Translations under genes and position numbers: made by a program
The notes under the pieces: model-generated
Database searches by the model: none
What the model saw: the letters and a program-made list of their open reading frames with translations, nothing else
What the model was told of the DNA's origin: nothing
Shown here: positions 24,235-32,683 of the stretch, piece after piece
Layout: each line of letters starts with the position of its first letter
How positions within the stretch are numbered: position 1 is the first letter of the stretch
DNA from: Alphaproteobacteria bacterium
GTDB lineage: Bacteria > Pseudomonadota > Alphaproteobacteria > Micavibrionales > Micavibrionaceae
Direction of reading: 5' to 3'
NCBI GenBank assembly: GCA_016764775.1
Contig: JAESRE010000025.1
Location: 1-35,932 of the forward strand
DNA: 35,932 bases

Positions 24235-24263
24235 TTGTTTTTTTGTGCCCGTTGTGGCATAAT
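24235..24263 (+). promoter_or_regulatory. Sigma70-like promoter for the 1155-residue protein gene
   Basis: TTGTTT at 24235-24240 and CATAAT at 24258-24263 are separated by 17 bases. The predicted transcript starts near 24270 and would have a leader of about 130 bases. The leader carries a small inverted repeat, CTCCTG-ATT-CAGGAG, at 24282-24296. Confidence 0.55.
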
Positions 24264-24401
24264 GCAAGTACGTTAGAAGTACTCCTGATTCAGGAGCAAG
24301 TTTTATATATAAAAAACAATAACTTAGCTTTTGACGTTTGAGAATAAAACCGTCCAAAAAAGAAAATAAACGGCGGAAATAAATTTAGAGGGTGTGACTT
24401 A

Positions 24402-27400
24402 ATGGCGGATATAGCCGAAAATCCTGCAGCACAGAGGCTCATTGAGGGCTTGTCAGGCGTTGGAGCAAGATTCTCCGACCCGAGTGCTGTCACGGATGCC
24501 GAGCTTCAGCGCGAAACCATAAGTTTCCTACAAAAACTAAACAGTATCATGGCCGAAGAAGGCCAAACGCCGACGCCTATTACGACGGTGGATGCTGCTA
24601 CCTTACAAAACCTCCGAACCCAGATAGAACGAAATTTTAATAGAGCGGACGATAACGGTGTAACCGGATTAGAAAAGCTACGCGCTCTTGTTGACGGGGA
24701 TGTTGATACCCTACTTGCCGGTGCGGATATAGCTTCACGCGTCCTTGGAGCGAGCGAACTGAACTCGATTTACCGTTCAGGTTCAAAAGCAGAGAATGCG
24801 AGAGATGCGCTGATATTTGCGGCGTCTCATGATGAAGATACGATGCGCCTGTTGCAGACACTTCGCCGCGATGCTCCTGGTATTCTGAACAACCTTCCCG
24901 CTGCCGTAGCTTTACTTGAAGGCTCCGATGACATGCTTGCTGATTTGCAAACGCTGGCCGATGCGGGTCTGTATGATACGACCCCAACCATGCCGGGTGT
25001 GGGTGCGCCTGCTGATCCGGCTCAGGAATATACGGCTGCGATCTCGGCATTAGAAGCCGCAGCAGGCTCAACGAACACAGACGGCGCATGGGACAGTACG
25101 GACAGGCAAGCCATGCAGACCATGTTCCGCGCGATGCAAAACAGTTCCTTTTACGGTGAAGGCTGGACCGGTCCTAAAGACGGTATATATGACGCGGCTT
25201 TCCGTGCCCATCTGGATTCCAAACTCGCGGCAATGCCGGATTCGGACACCCGTAAAGCCGAATTACAGTCACTTCTGAACAATATTGATGTGGTCGTTTC
25301 GCGCGCCGACACGATTACGCCGGAACGTTTGACAGTTCGTTCCGCCATTTTAAGAGTCGAGCAAGGCCTTACGGTTATTGCCCCGCAGATCAACAGTACC
25401 CTTGAGGATGCACAGGAAAGAATGAGCGGCAGCACAGGACTGGCCGCTTTATTCCAGTCTTTTGCCCAAATCGGCATTCTGGACCACCGCATTCCTGAAA
25501 TAACAGCACCGGACGAGAATTTTGACCTGCGTTCGCAGGCCGCATTGCAAGGATTTATGATTTTCCTGAGTGACCCGATGGTTATGAACATTCCGGGTGA
25601 AAACAACTGGTATTATACCCCTGAAAAAGGGCAGTTCATTCTGGCAAATCTGGATAACCTCAAAGACAAGATCAAACGTATGATCGGTGAGGAAGAGTAC
25701 AACAATCAGAACCTTGATGAGATGCTGACGCGGGACAACCTTGTTCCTTTAATTGAAGCGCTGGACTTTCTGTCAGAACAAGACCCGCCAAGACTTGCGC
25801 AACAATTGTTGTTTAACAGCGGCAATATTGATACGCCACAGTACACAATCGATTTATTCCAAAACCTGATTTCGGAACCTGCGGACGAGCAGGCCAGAGA
25901 GTATCTGGCGGAGTTCGGCGCACACCGTATTGCAGGCATGGCGACGCATAATCCGGACATGTTGAAGCTTATGGATGTTCTGACCCGTGAATATACAGGT
26001 CAATACGGTTTGATGGACCTTATGCCCGACCTCGAAGGTACAGAGGCTCTGGATGATATTGACGGTTCGATCCCCCGTGAGCAATTGATTGCGAATTTAT
26101 ACAAGGCAGCACGCGCCAAGCATCAAGAGAACGGCCATGGCGACACGATGGACCAAGACATGTTTATCATGATTAGCACCATCAATACTTTGCCGTTCGG
26201 TTCTACCGAATATCGCCGTAATTATGAGCGTATGATGCGCGATGCCATTGAAGCTGCTAACGAAATCAGTGATCCGGATGAAGCAGCCCGCATTTTTGCG
26301 GAACGCGTTTCTGACGGTATGGCACAGCTTGAAGCGCAAAACGGCACCCCACAACATACGCAAATATATGAGCGCAGTGCACCGGCATGGAAGCCTGGAT
26401 TGGAAAACATGACGATTACATCCGAAGGGGAAACCTTTACGGCGTCTGACATTGCTGTGTTCTACGACAACTATCACATTCTGGCGCCGGGTAACCCGTT
26501 TCAGGATGACCTGCAAACGGATTTCATCGACTTGCATGGCTATGTGACGTTCAAGGATGATAACGACAATATTTACGTTGCCGGTATTGATAAAGAGTCG
26601 ATGATCTTCAGTGTCGAGCGCATTGATCCCGCGCGGATTTTGGAAATTTATTATGACTCGAGCATGGATACCGAGCAAAAACGCGCAGCGATGATTGAAG
26701 CTGATCCGGGCTTTGCCCTGTTGGCCGGCATTCATGGTGCTGCGGGCGCGGAAGCCGCTGTTATTAACTTCAGAGCCTTTGATAATGTGCGTTCGTTCAA
26801 AAGCCGGGCCGCAGATTATCAAAGGGATGTTGATGCGATCAGAGAACGTACGACAGCCGAGCAGGCAGAAAGAGATGCCTATATTCCACCATACGCGAAC
26901 AGTGTTTCCGCGGCGGAGAATGATGCTCCATCAACGGCAGCGCGCTTTAGTTCGGCGGCAGGTCCTCCCGATGTGTTCTCGGATACGACGAGAGACCGTA
27001 CGCAGATTCTTGCTGATCTTGATTCCTTGCGAAACTTTGCCAATGACGAATTGAATTCTTCGCCGCGCGTTATCATGGCACACGAGACGGGCATAATGGA
27101 TATGCTTCGTCGTAACGATATTACGGGGCCGGATGGCCGCCCTATTGAATTGCCTGTCGGTAATTATCCCGGCATTTCGAGTTTACGTGTTGAACATGTG
27201 GATTTGCCGCCAGAGGGCACGACAGGACAAATGCTTTCCTATTATGACTGGGATGCCAATACGGTCAGAGTTATTCCTATGCCTGATTATCTGGTTGATC
27301 CGGAGCGCCGTGCCGAACTTAAAGCGATGGCTGCATCCGGTGCGGATAGTGCAGACTTTATGCGCAGTATCCAGCAGGATTATCCTGAACTGTTTGCCGT

Positions 27401-27869
27401 TATCCAGCAATACCGTACCGGCGGATATGGTGGCGGCATTGTCGTTGAAGGCAGTCCGATCGGACTTAATGAATACACGCAGTTCAAAACGTCCATGCAC
27501 GGTTTAATCCGTAGTCTGGAACGTGATATCCGCGACCATGCTTATGTCGAGCCTGTCGAGCCGAGAACGGCAGATACGTTTTGGGATAACATGCGTAACG
27601 CCCGCGATGGTGTGTTGAATACACCAAGCAGGATCGGACGTCATTTTGAAGAGCGTTACGGCGACTTTGATCCGGAAGCTGCTGGCGAAGGTATACGTCA
27701 ATTGCCTGAACGTGTAGTTGACGGTGCTGTTTCGGTAGTTAAAGGCATTGGAAGCCGTGCAGAAGAAGTTGCCGACCAGATTACAGGCGAACGTGAAAGT
27801 ACGGGGCTATCCCATCAAATTCACGGTACTGCAACGACTGTGCATGACCCAGGCTTGAACGGCCAATAA
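24402..27869 (+). CDS. 1155-residue cysteine-free protein of unknown function
   Basis: I do not recognise this protein or any domain in it. It is acidic, has no signal peptide, no membrane helix and no cysteine in 1155 residues. The first 660 residues look all-helical, with many short amphipathic helices. Residues about 670-800 look more beta-rich (MTITSEGETFTASDIAVFYDN, then YVTFKDDNDNIYVAGIDKE). A Ser/Ala/Pro linker lies near 825-865, then a mixed domain (about 870-1040) including YYDWDANTVRVIPMPDYL and a Gly-rich TGGYGGG, and a basic-acidic helical tail to 1155. The absence of Cys in so large a protein is typical of secreted substrates, but no RTX repeats are seen. ATG 24402 has GAGGGTG upstream. 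Codon use resembles the neighbours. Confidence 0.85.
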   Translation: MADIAENPAAQRLIEGLSGVGARFSDPSAVTDAELQRETISFLQKLNSIMAEEGQTPTPITTVDAATLQNLRTQIERNFNRADDNGVTGLEKLRALVDGDVDTLLAGADIASRVLGASELNSIYRSGSKAENARDALIFAASHDEDTMRLLQTLRRDAPGILNNLPAAVALLEGSDDMLADLQTLADAGLYDTTPTMPGVGAPADPAQEYTAAISALEAAAGSTNTDGAWDSTDRQAMQTMFRAMQNSSFYGEGWTGPKDGIYDAAFRAHLDSKLAAMPDSDTRKAELQSLLNNIDVVVSRADTITPERLTVRSAILRVEQGLTVIAPQINSTLEDAQERMSGSTGLAALFQSFAQIGILDHRIPEITAPDENFDLRSQAALQGFMIFLSDPMVMNIPGENNWYYTPEKGQFILANLDNLKDKIKRMIGEEEYNNQNLDEMLTRDNLVPLIEALDFLSEQDPPRLAQQLLFNSGNIDTPQYTIDLFQNLISEPADEQAREYLAEFGAHRIAGMATHNPDMLKLMDVLTREYTGQYGLMDLMPDLEGTEALDDIDGSIPREQLIANLYKAARAKHQENGHGDTMDQDMFIMISTINTLPFGSTEYRRNYERMMRDAIEAANEISDPDEAARIFAERVSDGMAQLEAQNGTPQHTQIYERSAPAWKPGLENMTITSEGETFTASDIAVFYDNYHILAPGNPFQDDLQTDFIDLHGYVTFKDDNDNIYVAGIDKESMIFSVERIDPARILEIYYDSSMDTEQKRAAMIEADPGFALLAGIHGAAGAEAAVINFRAFDNVRSFKSRAADYQRDVDAIRERTTAEQAERDAYIPPYANSVSAAENDAPSTAARFSSAAGPPDVFSDTTRDRTQILADLDSLRNFANDELNSSPRVIMAHETGIMDMLRRNDITGPDGRPIELPVGNYPGISSLRVEHVDLPPEGTTGQMLSYYDWDANTVRVIPMPDYLVDPERRAELKAMAASGADSADFMRSIQQDYPELFAVIQQYRTGGYGGGIVVEGSPIGLNEYTQFKTSMHGLIRSLERDIRDHAYVEPVEPRTADTFWDNMRNARDGVLNTPSRIGRHFEERYGDFDPEAAGEGIRQLPERVVDGAVSVVKGIGSRAEEVADQITGERESTGLSHQIHGTATTVHDPGLNGQ

Positions 27870-27956
27870 ATCTTTTCCTTTGTTGATCTTGCTAAATGGG
27901 CTTCATAAATCGGCCTAGGCGCGTTAATGTAATAAAAAACGTATAAAGAGTGTTTT

Positions 27957-29429
27957 ATGGCTGAATCCGACGCAAAATCCCAACCGCAAAATAGTGAGCA
28001 AGAAAACAAGCTGACCAGTACGCAGTTTGATGAATTTAAAGAGTCGCTGGAGCTTTTATATACGATCGCCAATTTGAGTGCGCGCATTCAGTTTGCGCAG
28101 AAATGGCCTGCTGCTGCGGAATTCGTGCTGGGTGAAGACCTGATGCAATATGACCGCGAAGGCGTGAAGTCCCAAGATGAGAAAGAAGACCGCGCGGAGT
28201 TGGAGAAGAAAGCCGAAGACAAGCGCATCACGCTGTTGGAATTCATGGATACGATCGAGGAAAAAAGCGTCGATAAAGGTGCTTTGCAGATCGAGTATGT
28301 GAAAGAGGCCATGGGCAAGCTTGGTCGTGACCTGTCCTTGCTGATATACGGAGAGCATCTGGTTGACCGTTTTCTTCCTGCTTCCCCTGAAGAGTTGACG
28401 AAAAAGGAAGAAGAGAGTGAAGCTGAGAATGCTGAAGGTGCTGAGGCGCCTGCAGCGGGTGCACCAGCCGAAGTGGCGGCGGAACCAAAACCCGATACGC
28501 CCTCACCGGAAACGCCGCCTGTTGCACCTGTCGCGGAAAGCACCCCGCCTGAAAATCCTGACGGGCCTACAGATGTTACACCCGAGACGTTGTCCGAGCC
28601 TGTTGCGGGCGCTATGAGTGCAGAGGAGAGTGGCGCACCGAAAATCCATCACGATCCGATGGATGATGTTAAGCCGATTGATTTGGAGCCTCCGTCATCA
28701 CCCGAAGCTCCGCAAGCCGAAACACCCGAAGCTGCGCCCGAGCCAACACCCGCCGAACCTTCGGCGCCTGAACAAGCTGAAGCCGCAGAGGAACCACCTT
28801 TGCCGCCCGAAGACATTCCGCCTGTTGACGAGCCGCCTGCGTCGGTGTCGAAAAGTGACGTGATCAAACCGCTTGAGGGTGAAGCACCACATTTGGTTGA
28901 GGAAGACGCGCACAACCCGATTGATACAGAACAGGTTAAGGCCGAAGATGATGATCCGGCTGTGCCGTTGGTATCGGAAGAACCATCAGCCCCTCAGGCG
29001 CCACCGGCTCCTCCCGCTGGTGCGGCACCGTTATCACCGCCGCCGCCATCATCACCATCAGCCCCGATAGCGCCGTCGTCTCCGAGTCAGGAGGCCGAGA
29101 AACCGCAAGCACCGTTGGAGCAACCCGAACCCGATGTTACGCCGCCGCAAGCGCCGGAACCTTCTAAAGACCGAGCGTCTGCGCCGCCACCGCCTCCACC
29201 ACCGGGGCAGGCTACACCGCCACCACCACCGGCAGGTGAAGCTAAACCGCCGGAGCCGCCTGTGTCTCCGCCGCCGTCACCACAGCAACCGGAACAAGCT
29301 CCACCGCAAACCCAGAGCGGGGAGACAACCCAAAAGCCTGTGACCATGAAGTTTGTGTCTTCAAAGGATAAGAAGCCTGAAGAACAGGGCGGGGAAGCCG
29401 AGAAAAAAGACGAGAACGATCAGGGCTAG
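27957..29429 (+). CDS. Cysteine-free protein with helical head and long Pro/Glu/Ala-rich tail
   Basis: 490 residues. The first 140 or so form a helical, charged head (TSTQFDEFKESLELLYTIAN, KWPAAAEFVLGEDLMQYDRE, LLIYGEHLVDRFLPASPEEL). The rest is low complexity: Pro, Glu, Ala and Ser, with a run of seven prolines and one of five near residues 405-425, and a charged KKDENDQG end. No cysteine, signal peptide or membrane helix. Such a tail is likely disordered and could bind partners or span distance; poly-proline runs would depend on EF-P for translation. The family is unknown. It follows the giant gene by 87 bp without a visible terminator, so the two may be co-transcribed. Its stop codon overlaps the ctaA stop on the other strand. 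Confidence 0.8.
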   Translation: MAESDAKSQPQNSEQENKLTSTQFDEFKESLELLYTIANLSARIQFAQKWPAAAEFVLGEDLMQYDREGVKSQDEKEDRAELEKKAEDKRITLLEFMDTIEEKSVDKGALQIEYVKEAMGKLGRDLSLLIYGEHLVDRFLPASPEELTKKEEESEAENAEGAEAPAAGAPAEVAAEPKPDTPSPETPPVAPVAESTPPENPDGPTDVTPETLSEPVAGAMSAEESGAPKIHHDPMDDVKPIDLEPPSSPEAPQAETPEAAPEPTPAEPSAPEQAEAAEEPPLPPEDIPPVDEPPASVSKSDVIKPLEGEAPHLVEEDAHNPIDTEQVKAEDDDPAVPLVSEEPSAPQAPPAPPAGAAPLSPPPPSSPSAPIAPSSPSQEAEKPQAPLEQPEPDVTPPQAPEPSKDRASAPPPPPPPGQATPPPPPAGEAKPPEPPVSPPPSPQQPEQAPPQTQSGETTQKPVTMKFVSSKDKKPEEQGGEAEKKDENDQG

Positions 29430-30457
29430 GTTTTAGCCGGTTTCGTTTGACGGATACTCAAAAGCAAAAGAAGCAACAATATGGCCGCGCCAGCCTGATG
29501 GAGTGCGGCGATCACCACATTTACGCTCGTCAGTATGGTCGCAATGCCTAGCCCCATTTGCATGAAGGCCATTAACGCCAACAGATGCAGCGCCGTGAAG
29601 CTATAGTTTTTGGCCAGACCGTGCACCCATACACTGCATATATACAGTACGGTGAAGATCGCCAGCCAACGGTGAAAAAACTGTACACTGCTGTGGTTTT
29701 CAATCAGGTTTTTAAACACATTGTCGTATAGCCAGAAGTCCGGTGGTACGATTTGTCCGCCCATAAGGGGGAAGCTGTCATTATAAAGCAGTCCCGCATC
29801 CAGCCCCGCTGTAAACGCGCCCCATGTGATCGTGATCGCCAGAAACAGGGCAGCGGAATGCAGATGGATTCTGAATGCGCGGCTGGCCGTATGTGTTGTA
29901 CGTACGCTGATGGAAAACGCGTACCACAGTAAAAACCCGTAAATGATAAATGCGAGTCCCAGATGTCCGGCCAGACGGTAATGGCTGACTGCGGGTTGGT
30001 CGATAAGGCCGCTTTGGACCATGTACCAGCCCATCAGCCCTTGTGCGCCGCCGAGGGCCAGCAAAAAGACAAATTTGGATTTATAGCCTTGCGGGATCAT
30101 GTCTTTGATCCAGAAAACCACAAGGGGTAGAGCAAAGACGAGGCCGATCGTACGTCCCCATAAACGGTGAAACCATTCCCAGAAGAAAATGGTTTTGAAT
30201 TCGTCCAACTCCATCCAGAAATTCTTTTTCTCGAATTCAGGGCTGGCTTTATAGAGATTAAAAACGCGTTGCCATTCTTCTTCCGATAGTGGCGGTAATG
30301 CCCCGATCAGCGGGCGCCATTCCACCATCGACAGTCCGGATTCGGTCAGACGTGTGATCGCACCGATGACCATCATGGCAAAAACCATAAATGCACAGGC
30401 ATACAGCCACAGTGTGACAGCCTTGTGATTTTGCAGCGGTTGAGCGTTTGTCGTCAT
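29426..30457 (-). CDS. ctaA: Heme A synthase (COX15/CtaA)
   Basis: 343 residues with about eight membrane helices. The enzyme oxidises the methyl group of heme O to the formyl group of heme A for cytochrome aa3 oxidase. Conserved elements are GAITRLTESGLSMVEWRP near the N-terminus, EWFHRLWGR, HYRLAGHLGLAF, QFFHRWLA and ALHQAGA, supplying the histidines that bind the two hemes. The length and the ITRLTESGLSM motif match the alphaproteobacterial/mitochondrial COX15 type. ATG 30457 has only a weak GGGA upstream. No other oxidase assembly gene is in the window. The stop overlaps that of the Pro-rich protein gene. Confidence 0.96.
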   Translation of the reverse strand: MTTNAQPLQNHKAVTLWLYACAFMVFAMMVIGAITRLTESGLSMVEWRPLIGALPPLSEEEWQRVFNLYKASPEFEKKNFWMELDEFKTIFFWEWFHRLWGRTIGLVFALPLVVFWIKDMIPQGYKSKFVFLLALGGAQGLMGWYMVQSGLIDQPAVSHYRLAGHLGLAFIIYGFLLWYAFSISVRTTHTASRAFRIHLHSAALFLAITITWGAFTAGLDAGLLYNDSFPLMGGQIVPPDFWLYDNVFKNLIENHSSVQFFHRWLAIFTVLYICSVWVHGLAKNYSFTALHLLALMAFMQMGLGIATILTSVNVVIAALHQAGAAILLLLLLLSIRQTKPAKT

Positions 30458-30563
30458 TTTTTCCCAATCTTTTGGAACGCGTCTCTTTCAAGGGATTGCA
30501 CTATGCTGTATTTGTTTTATGTGTCAAACAACATAAGCACTTTATTTAGAGTACAAATCCTCG

Positions 30564-31388
30564 ATGGCCAGTTTTGATATTATTGATTGTACGAGCCAGT
30601 CCTACAGATTTATGTGGGATCATCGAGCATATGTCACCCGTTTTTCGGTTCCCGTCATTTTTGCGAAGATTGCGGCCTTTGTAGTCTTCGTTCTTTTGGG
30701 GCTGGAAGAGAACTTCCTGCGTCAGGGGTTGTTACTTGTACCCGTGTATTTTCTCGAAGGCTGGGTGATCGGGCAATTAGTGCTTATGGCTTTGCAGATT
30801 GAGCACACCCCGAAGAAAGTTCCGGGTGTGAATGACAAGCAAGGGCCGCATCCGTTATTACCTTCGCCTGCGAATGTTCAAAGAAATATCATGGCCTCGG
30901 CTGTCATATACACGCTGACCAAACTCGCGCTGGCGTTCATCATCGGTATGACGATGCAGGGGCATTCCCCCGAAAGCGCGGCCAGCGCGCCGCCGGCGAG
31001 CGGATCGATGTTTATTTTTGTGGTGGTCCTTATTGCCATGATGATCTGGGCGTTTCGCTTTTTCTGGATCTATATCCCGATGCTGCTTGGTAAGACGCCG
31101 CTGCAATACCTGCTCAGGTTCAAGGCGTTTTCATCATCCTTTTATCTGCTTGGGGTGTGGATGTTGTGTTTTGTGCCGATGGCGATCCTTATGCTTCTGT
31201 TTACGGAGTTTATGGCCGGTGTTTTATCGACATTCTCCTTGACCGAGGACGCGACGGCTTTCCGCATCGGGCTATCCGTCATTCAGGGTACGTTTGATTA
31301 TCTGCTTGCGTTATTGTCCAGCCTCGCTGTAGGTTTCGGTGTTTTTTCGGTATTTAACGATGAGAATAAGACCACACCGATCTGGTAG
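30564..31388 (+). CDS. Polytopic membrane protein of unknown function
   Basis: 274 residues with about six hydrophobic segments, near residues 25-45 (FSVPVIFAKIAAFVVFVLLG), 52-75, 112-130, 150-172 (SMFIFVVVLIAMMIWAFRFFW), 195-220 and 245-262. Loops are short; one Pro-rich loop lies at about 83-108. The family is not recognised. It ends five bases before the ferredoxin ATG, so the two are almost surely co-transcribed, which suggests but does not prove a link to electron transfer. The gene starts divergently from ctaA. A TACAAA hexamer six bases before ATG 30564 could be a -10 giving a leaderless mRNA; no Shine-Dalgarno is seen. Confidence 0.75.
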   Translation: MASFDIIDCTSQSYRFMWDHRAYVTRFSVPVIFAKIAAFVVFVLLGLEENFLRQGLLLVPVYFLEGWVIGQLVLMALQIEHTPKKVPGVNDKQGPHPLLPSPANVQRNIMASAVIYTLTKLALAFIIGMTMQGHSPESAASAPPASGSMFIFVVVLIAMMIWAFRFFWIYIPMLLGKTPLQYLLRFKAFSSSFYLLGVWMLCFVPMAILMLLFTEFMAGVLSTFSLTEDATAFRIGLSVIQGTFDYLLALLSSLAVGFGVFSVFNDENKTTPIW

Positions 31389-31393
31389 AGTTC

Positions 31394-31705
31394 ATGAAGA
31401 TTTACGTCACTGATTTACAAGGCAAAGAGCACGCGCTTGAGGCGGTTGAAGGCTGGCGCGTGATGGAGATCATCCGTGAACACGGATTACCCATCAAAGC
31501 CGAGTGCGGTGGTTGCTGTGCTTGTGCAACCTGTCATGTATATGTCGATGAGAGCTGGATCGATAAACTCCCCGAAATGCGCGATGACGAGGAAGAGATG
31601 CTCGATGAGGCGTTCGATCTTCAGGACAATTCCCGTCTGTCTTGCCAATTGATCATGTCCGAGGAACTGGACGGGCTGAAGGTCACTTTGACCGAAGCGG
31701 ATTAG
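31394..31705 (+). CDS. Adrenodoxin-type 2Fe-2S ferredoxin
   Basis: 103 residues. Cluster ligands follow the vertebrate/ISC ferredoxin spacing: Cys38, Cys44, Cys47 and Cys84 (C-x5-C-x2-C-x36-C), in ECGGCCACATCHVYV and RLSCQLI. Two further cysteines, 41 and 42, sit inside the loop. The acidic helix between (EMRDDEEEMLDEA) is the partner-docking surface of this family. It could serve Fe-S assembly, heme A synthesis or a P450; ctaA lies nearby on the other strand, and COX15 is known to depend on ferredoxin in mitochondria, so a role there is a fair guess. The gene is five bases after the membrane protein gene. Confidence 0.95.
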   Translation: MKIYVTDLQGKEHALEAVEGWRVMEIIREHGLPIKAECGGCCACATCHVYVDESWIDKLPEMRDDEEEMLDEAFDLQDNSRLSCQLIMSEELDGLKVTLTEAD

Positions 31706-31751
31706 TGGTCACAAAAAGATTTACATAATTAGAATATTTTGCTAAAACCCG

Positions 31752-31774
31752 TCTTCCACTGAAAGAATGGAAGA
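31752..31774 (+). promoter_or_regulatory. Hairpin that pairs with the ATP-grasp ribosome-binding site
   Basis: TCTTCCA at 31752-31758 is fully complementary to TGGAAGA at 31768-31774, leaving a 9-base loop. The right arm contains the GGAAG that serves as Shine-Dalgarno for ATG 31778, three bases further on. Folding would hide the ribosome-binding site. Confidence 0.45.
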
Positions 31775-31777
31775 AAC

Positions 31778-32680
31778 ATGCTGAATTTGGCAGAAATGAT
31801 GGTTTTGGCCTGTGAAAACTGGCAATCCAAAGCTGATTTTAATGCTGTGTGCAGACCGCACCGGGAGCGTCCGGGGGCTTATCACATTGTGCTGAACGGC
31901 AAGCATTTCGGTTTTGACGGTAACAGTACGCCTTTTAACCCTCTCAATGCGTCCAAGCTATGCAGATCCAAGATCGATACGATCGAACTGGTTTCGCAAG
32001 CTGATTTGAAAACCGGCATTCATATCCCGAAGACGCGGGCATATTTCGATCCGAGTTTTTATGAACCCGGCGTGCGGGACGAAAAGCTTCGTATGTTTCG
32101 TCAGAACACCGATGACATCTGTGCCGATGTCGCAGGGGTGTTTTCGTTTCCCGTGATTGTTAAACCGAACAGCAAGTCGATGAGCACGAACAGCTCTCTG
32201 GTTCATACGGCCGATGAACTTCCTGCCGCGCTGGATCGTGTTTTTGCGGATGCCAGCTCGTATGATCTGGATGCTGTGGTTCAGGAGCGCATCGATATAC
32301 AGACGGAATACCGTGCCGTATGTTTTGACGGTCGTAGCATGATGATGATCGAGCGCGATACCAGTAATGCCGAACCGAATGAAATTCTTAATCCCGTTTT
32401 CTGGGAGGGCACGCGCAGTGTACTTGTTCACGATGAAGAGCTGGCAGCGGCCAGTGAAGAGATCGCCACGTTTTTGAAAGATAAAGCGGGGTTACGCTAC
32501 ACGGGGTTTGATCTGGCACGCGACCGTGACGGGCAAATCTGGTTTATCGAGGCGAATTCAGCGCCTATGATCGCTGTCGGAGAATTACTGCATGAGGATG
32601 AAGGGTTGGCGGCTATACGTCATCTGACGGACGTCATGTTCGTGGACATGGCGCATCAGGCCGGTATCGATCTGGGGTAA
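31778..32680 (+). CDS. ATP-grasp family ligase-like protein, substrate unknown
   Basis: 300 residues. An N-terminal region (about 1-95) with a Rossmann-like or preATP-grasp character is followed by the ATP-grasp fold. Seen: the first nucleotide-binding lysine in FPVIVKPNSKSMSTNSSLV, the hinge strand AVVQERIDIQTEYRAVCFDG, and the metal-binding end TGFDLARDRDGQIWFIEANSAPM with the Glu-x-Asn pair. These resemble RimK, D-Ala-D-Ala ligase and similar carboxylate-amine ligases, but it is not clearly any named member. A partner gene for a known pathway is absent: the ferredoxin precedes it by 72 bp and usg is convergent. GGAAG before ATG 31778 fixes the start. Related proteins make peptides or glutamyl tails; I cannot tell which applies. 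Confidence 0.8.
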   Translation: MLNLAEMMVLACENWQSKADFNAVCRPHRERPGAYHIVLNGKHFGFDGNSTPFNPLNASKLCRSKIDTIELVSQADLKTGIHIPKTRAYFDPSFYEPGVRDEKLRMFRQNTDDICADVAGVFSFPVIVKPNSKSMSTNSSLVHTADELPAALDRVFADASSYDLDAVVQERIDIQTEYRAVCFDGRSMMMIERDTSNAEPNEILNPVFWEGTRSVLVHDEELAAASEEIATFLKDKAGLRYTGFDLARDRDGQIWFIEANSAPMIAVGELLHEDEGLAAIRHLTDVMFVDMAHQAGIDLG

Positions 32681-32683
32681 CCG

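Noticed and set aside
24402-27869. RTX or EF-hand calcium-binding repeats in the giant protein
   Set aside because: Segments such as ADDNGVTGLE and the TGGYGGG stretch look suggestive, but the spacing of acidic residues does not fit an EF-hand loop and there is no array of GGxGxD nonapeptides.
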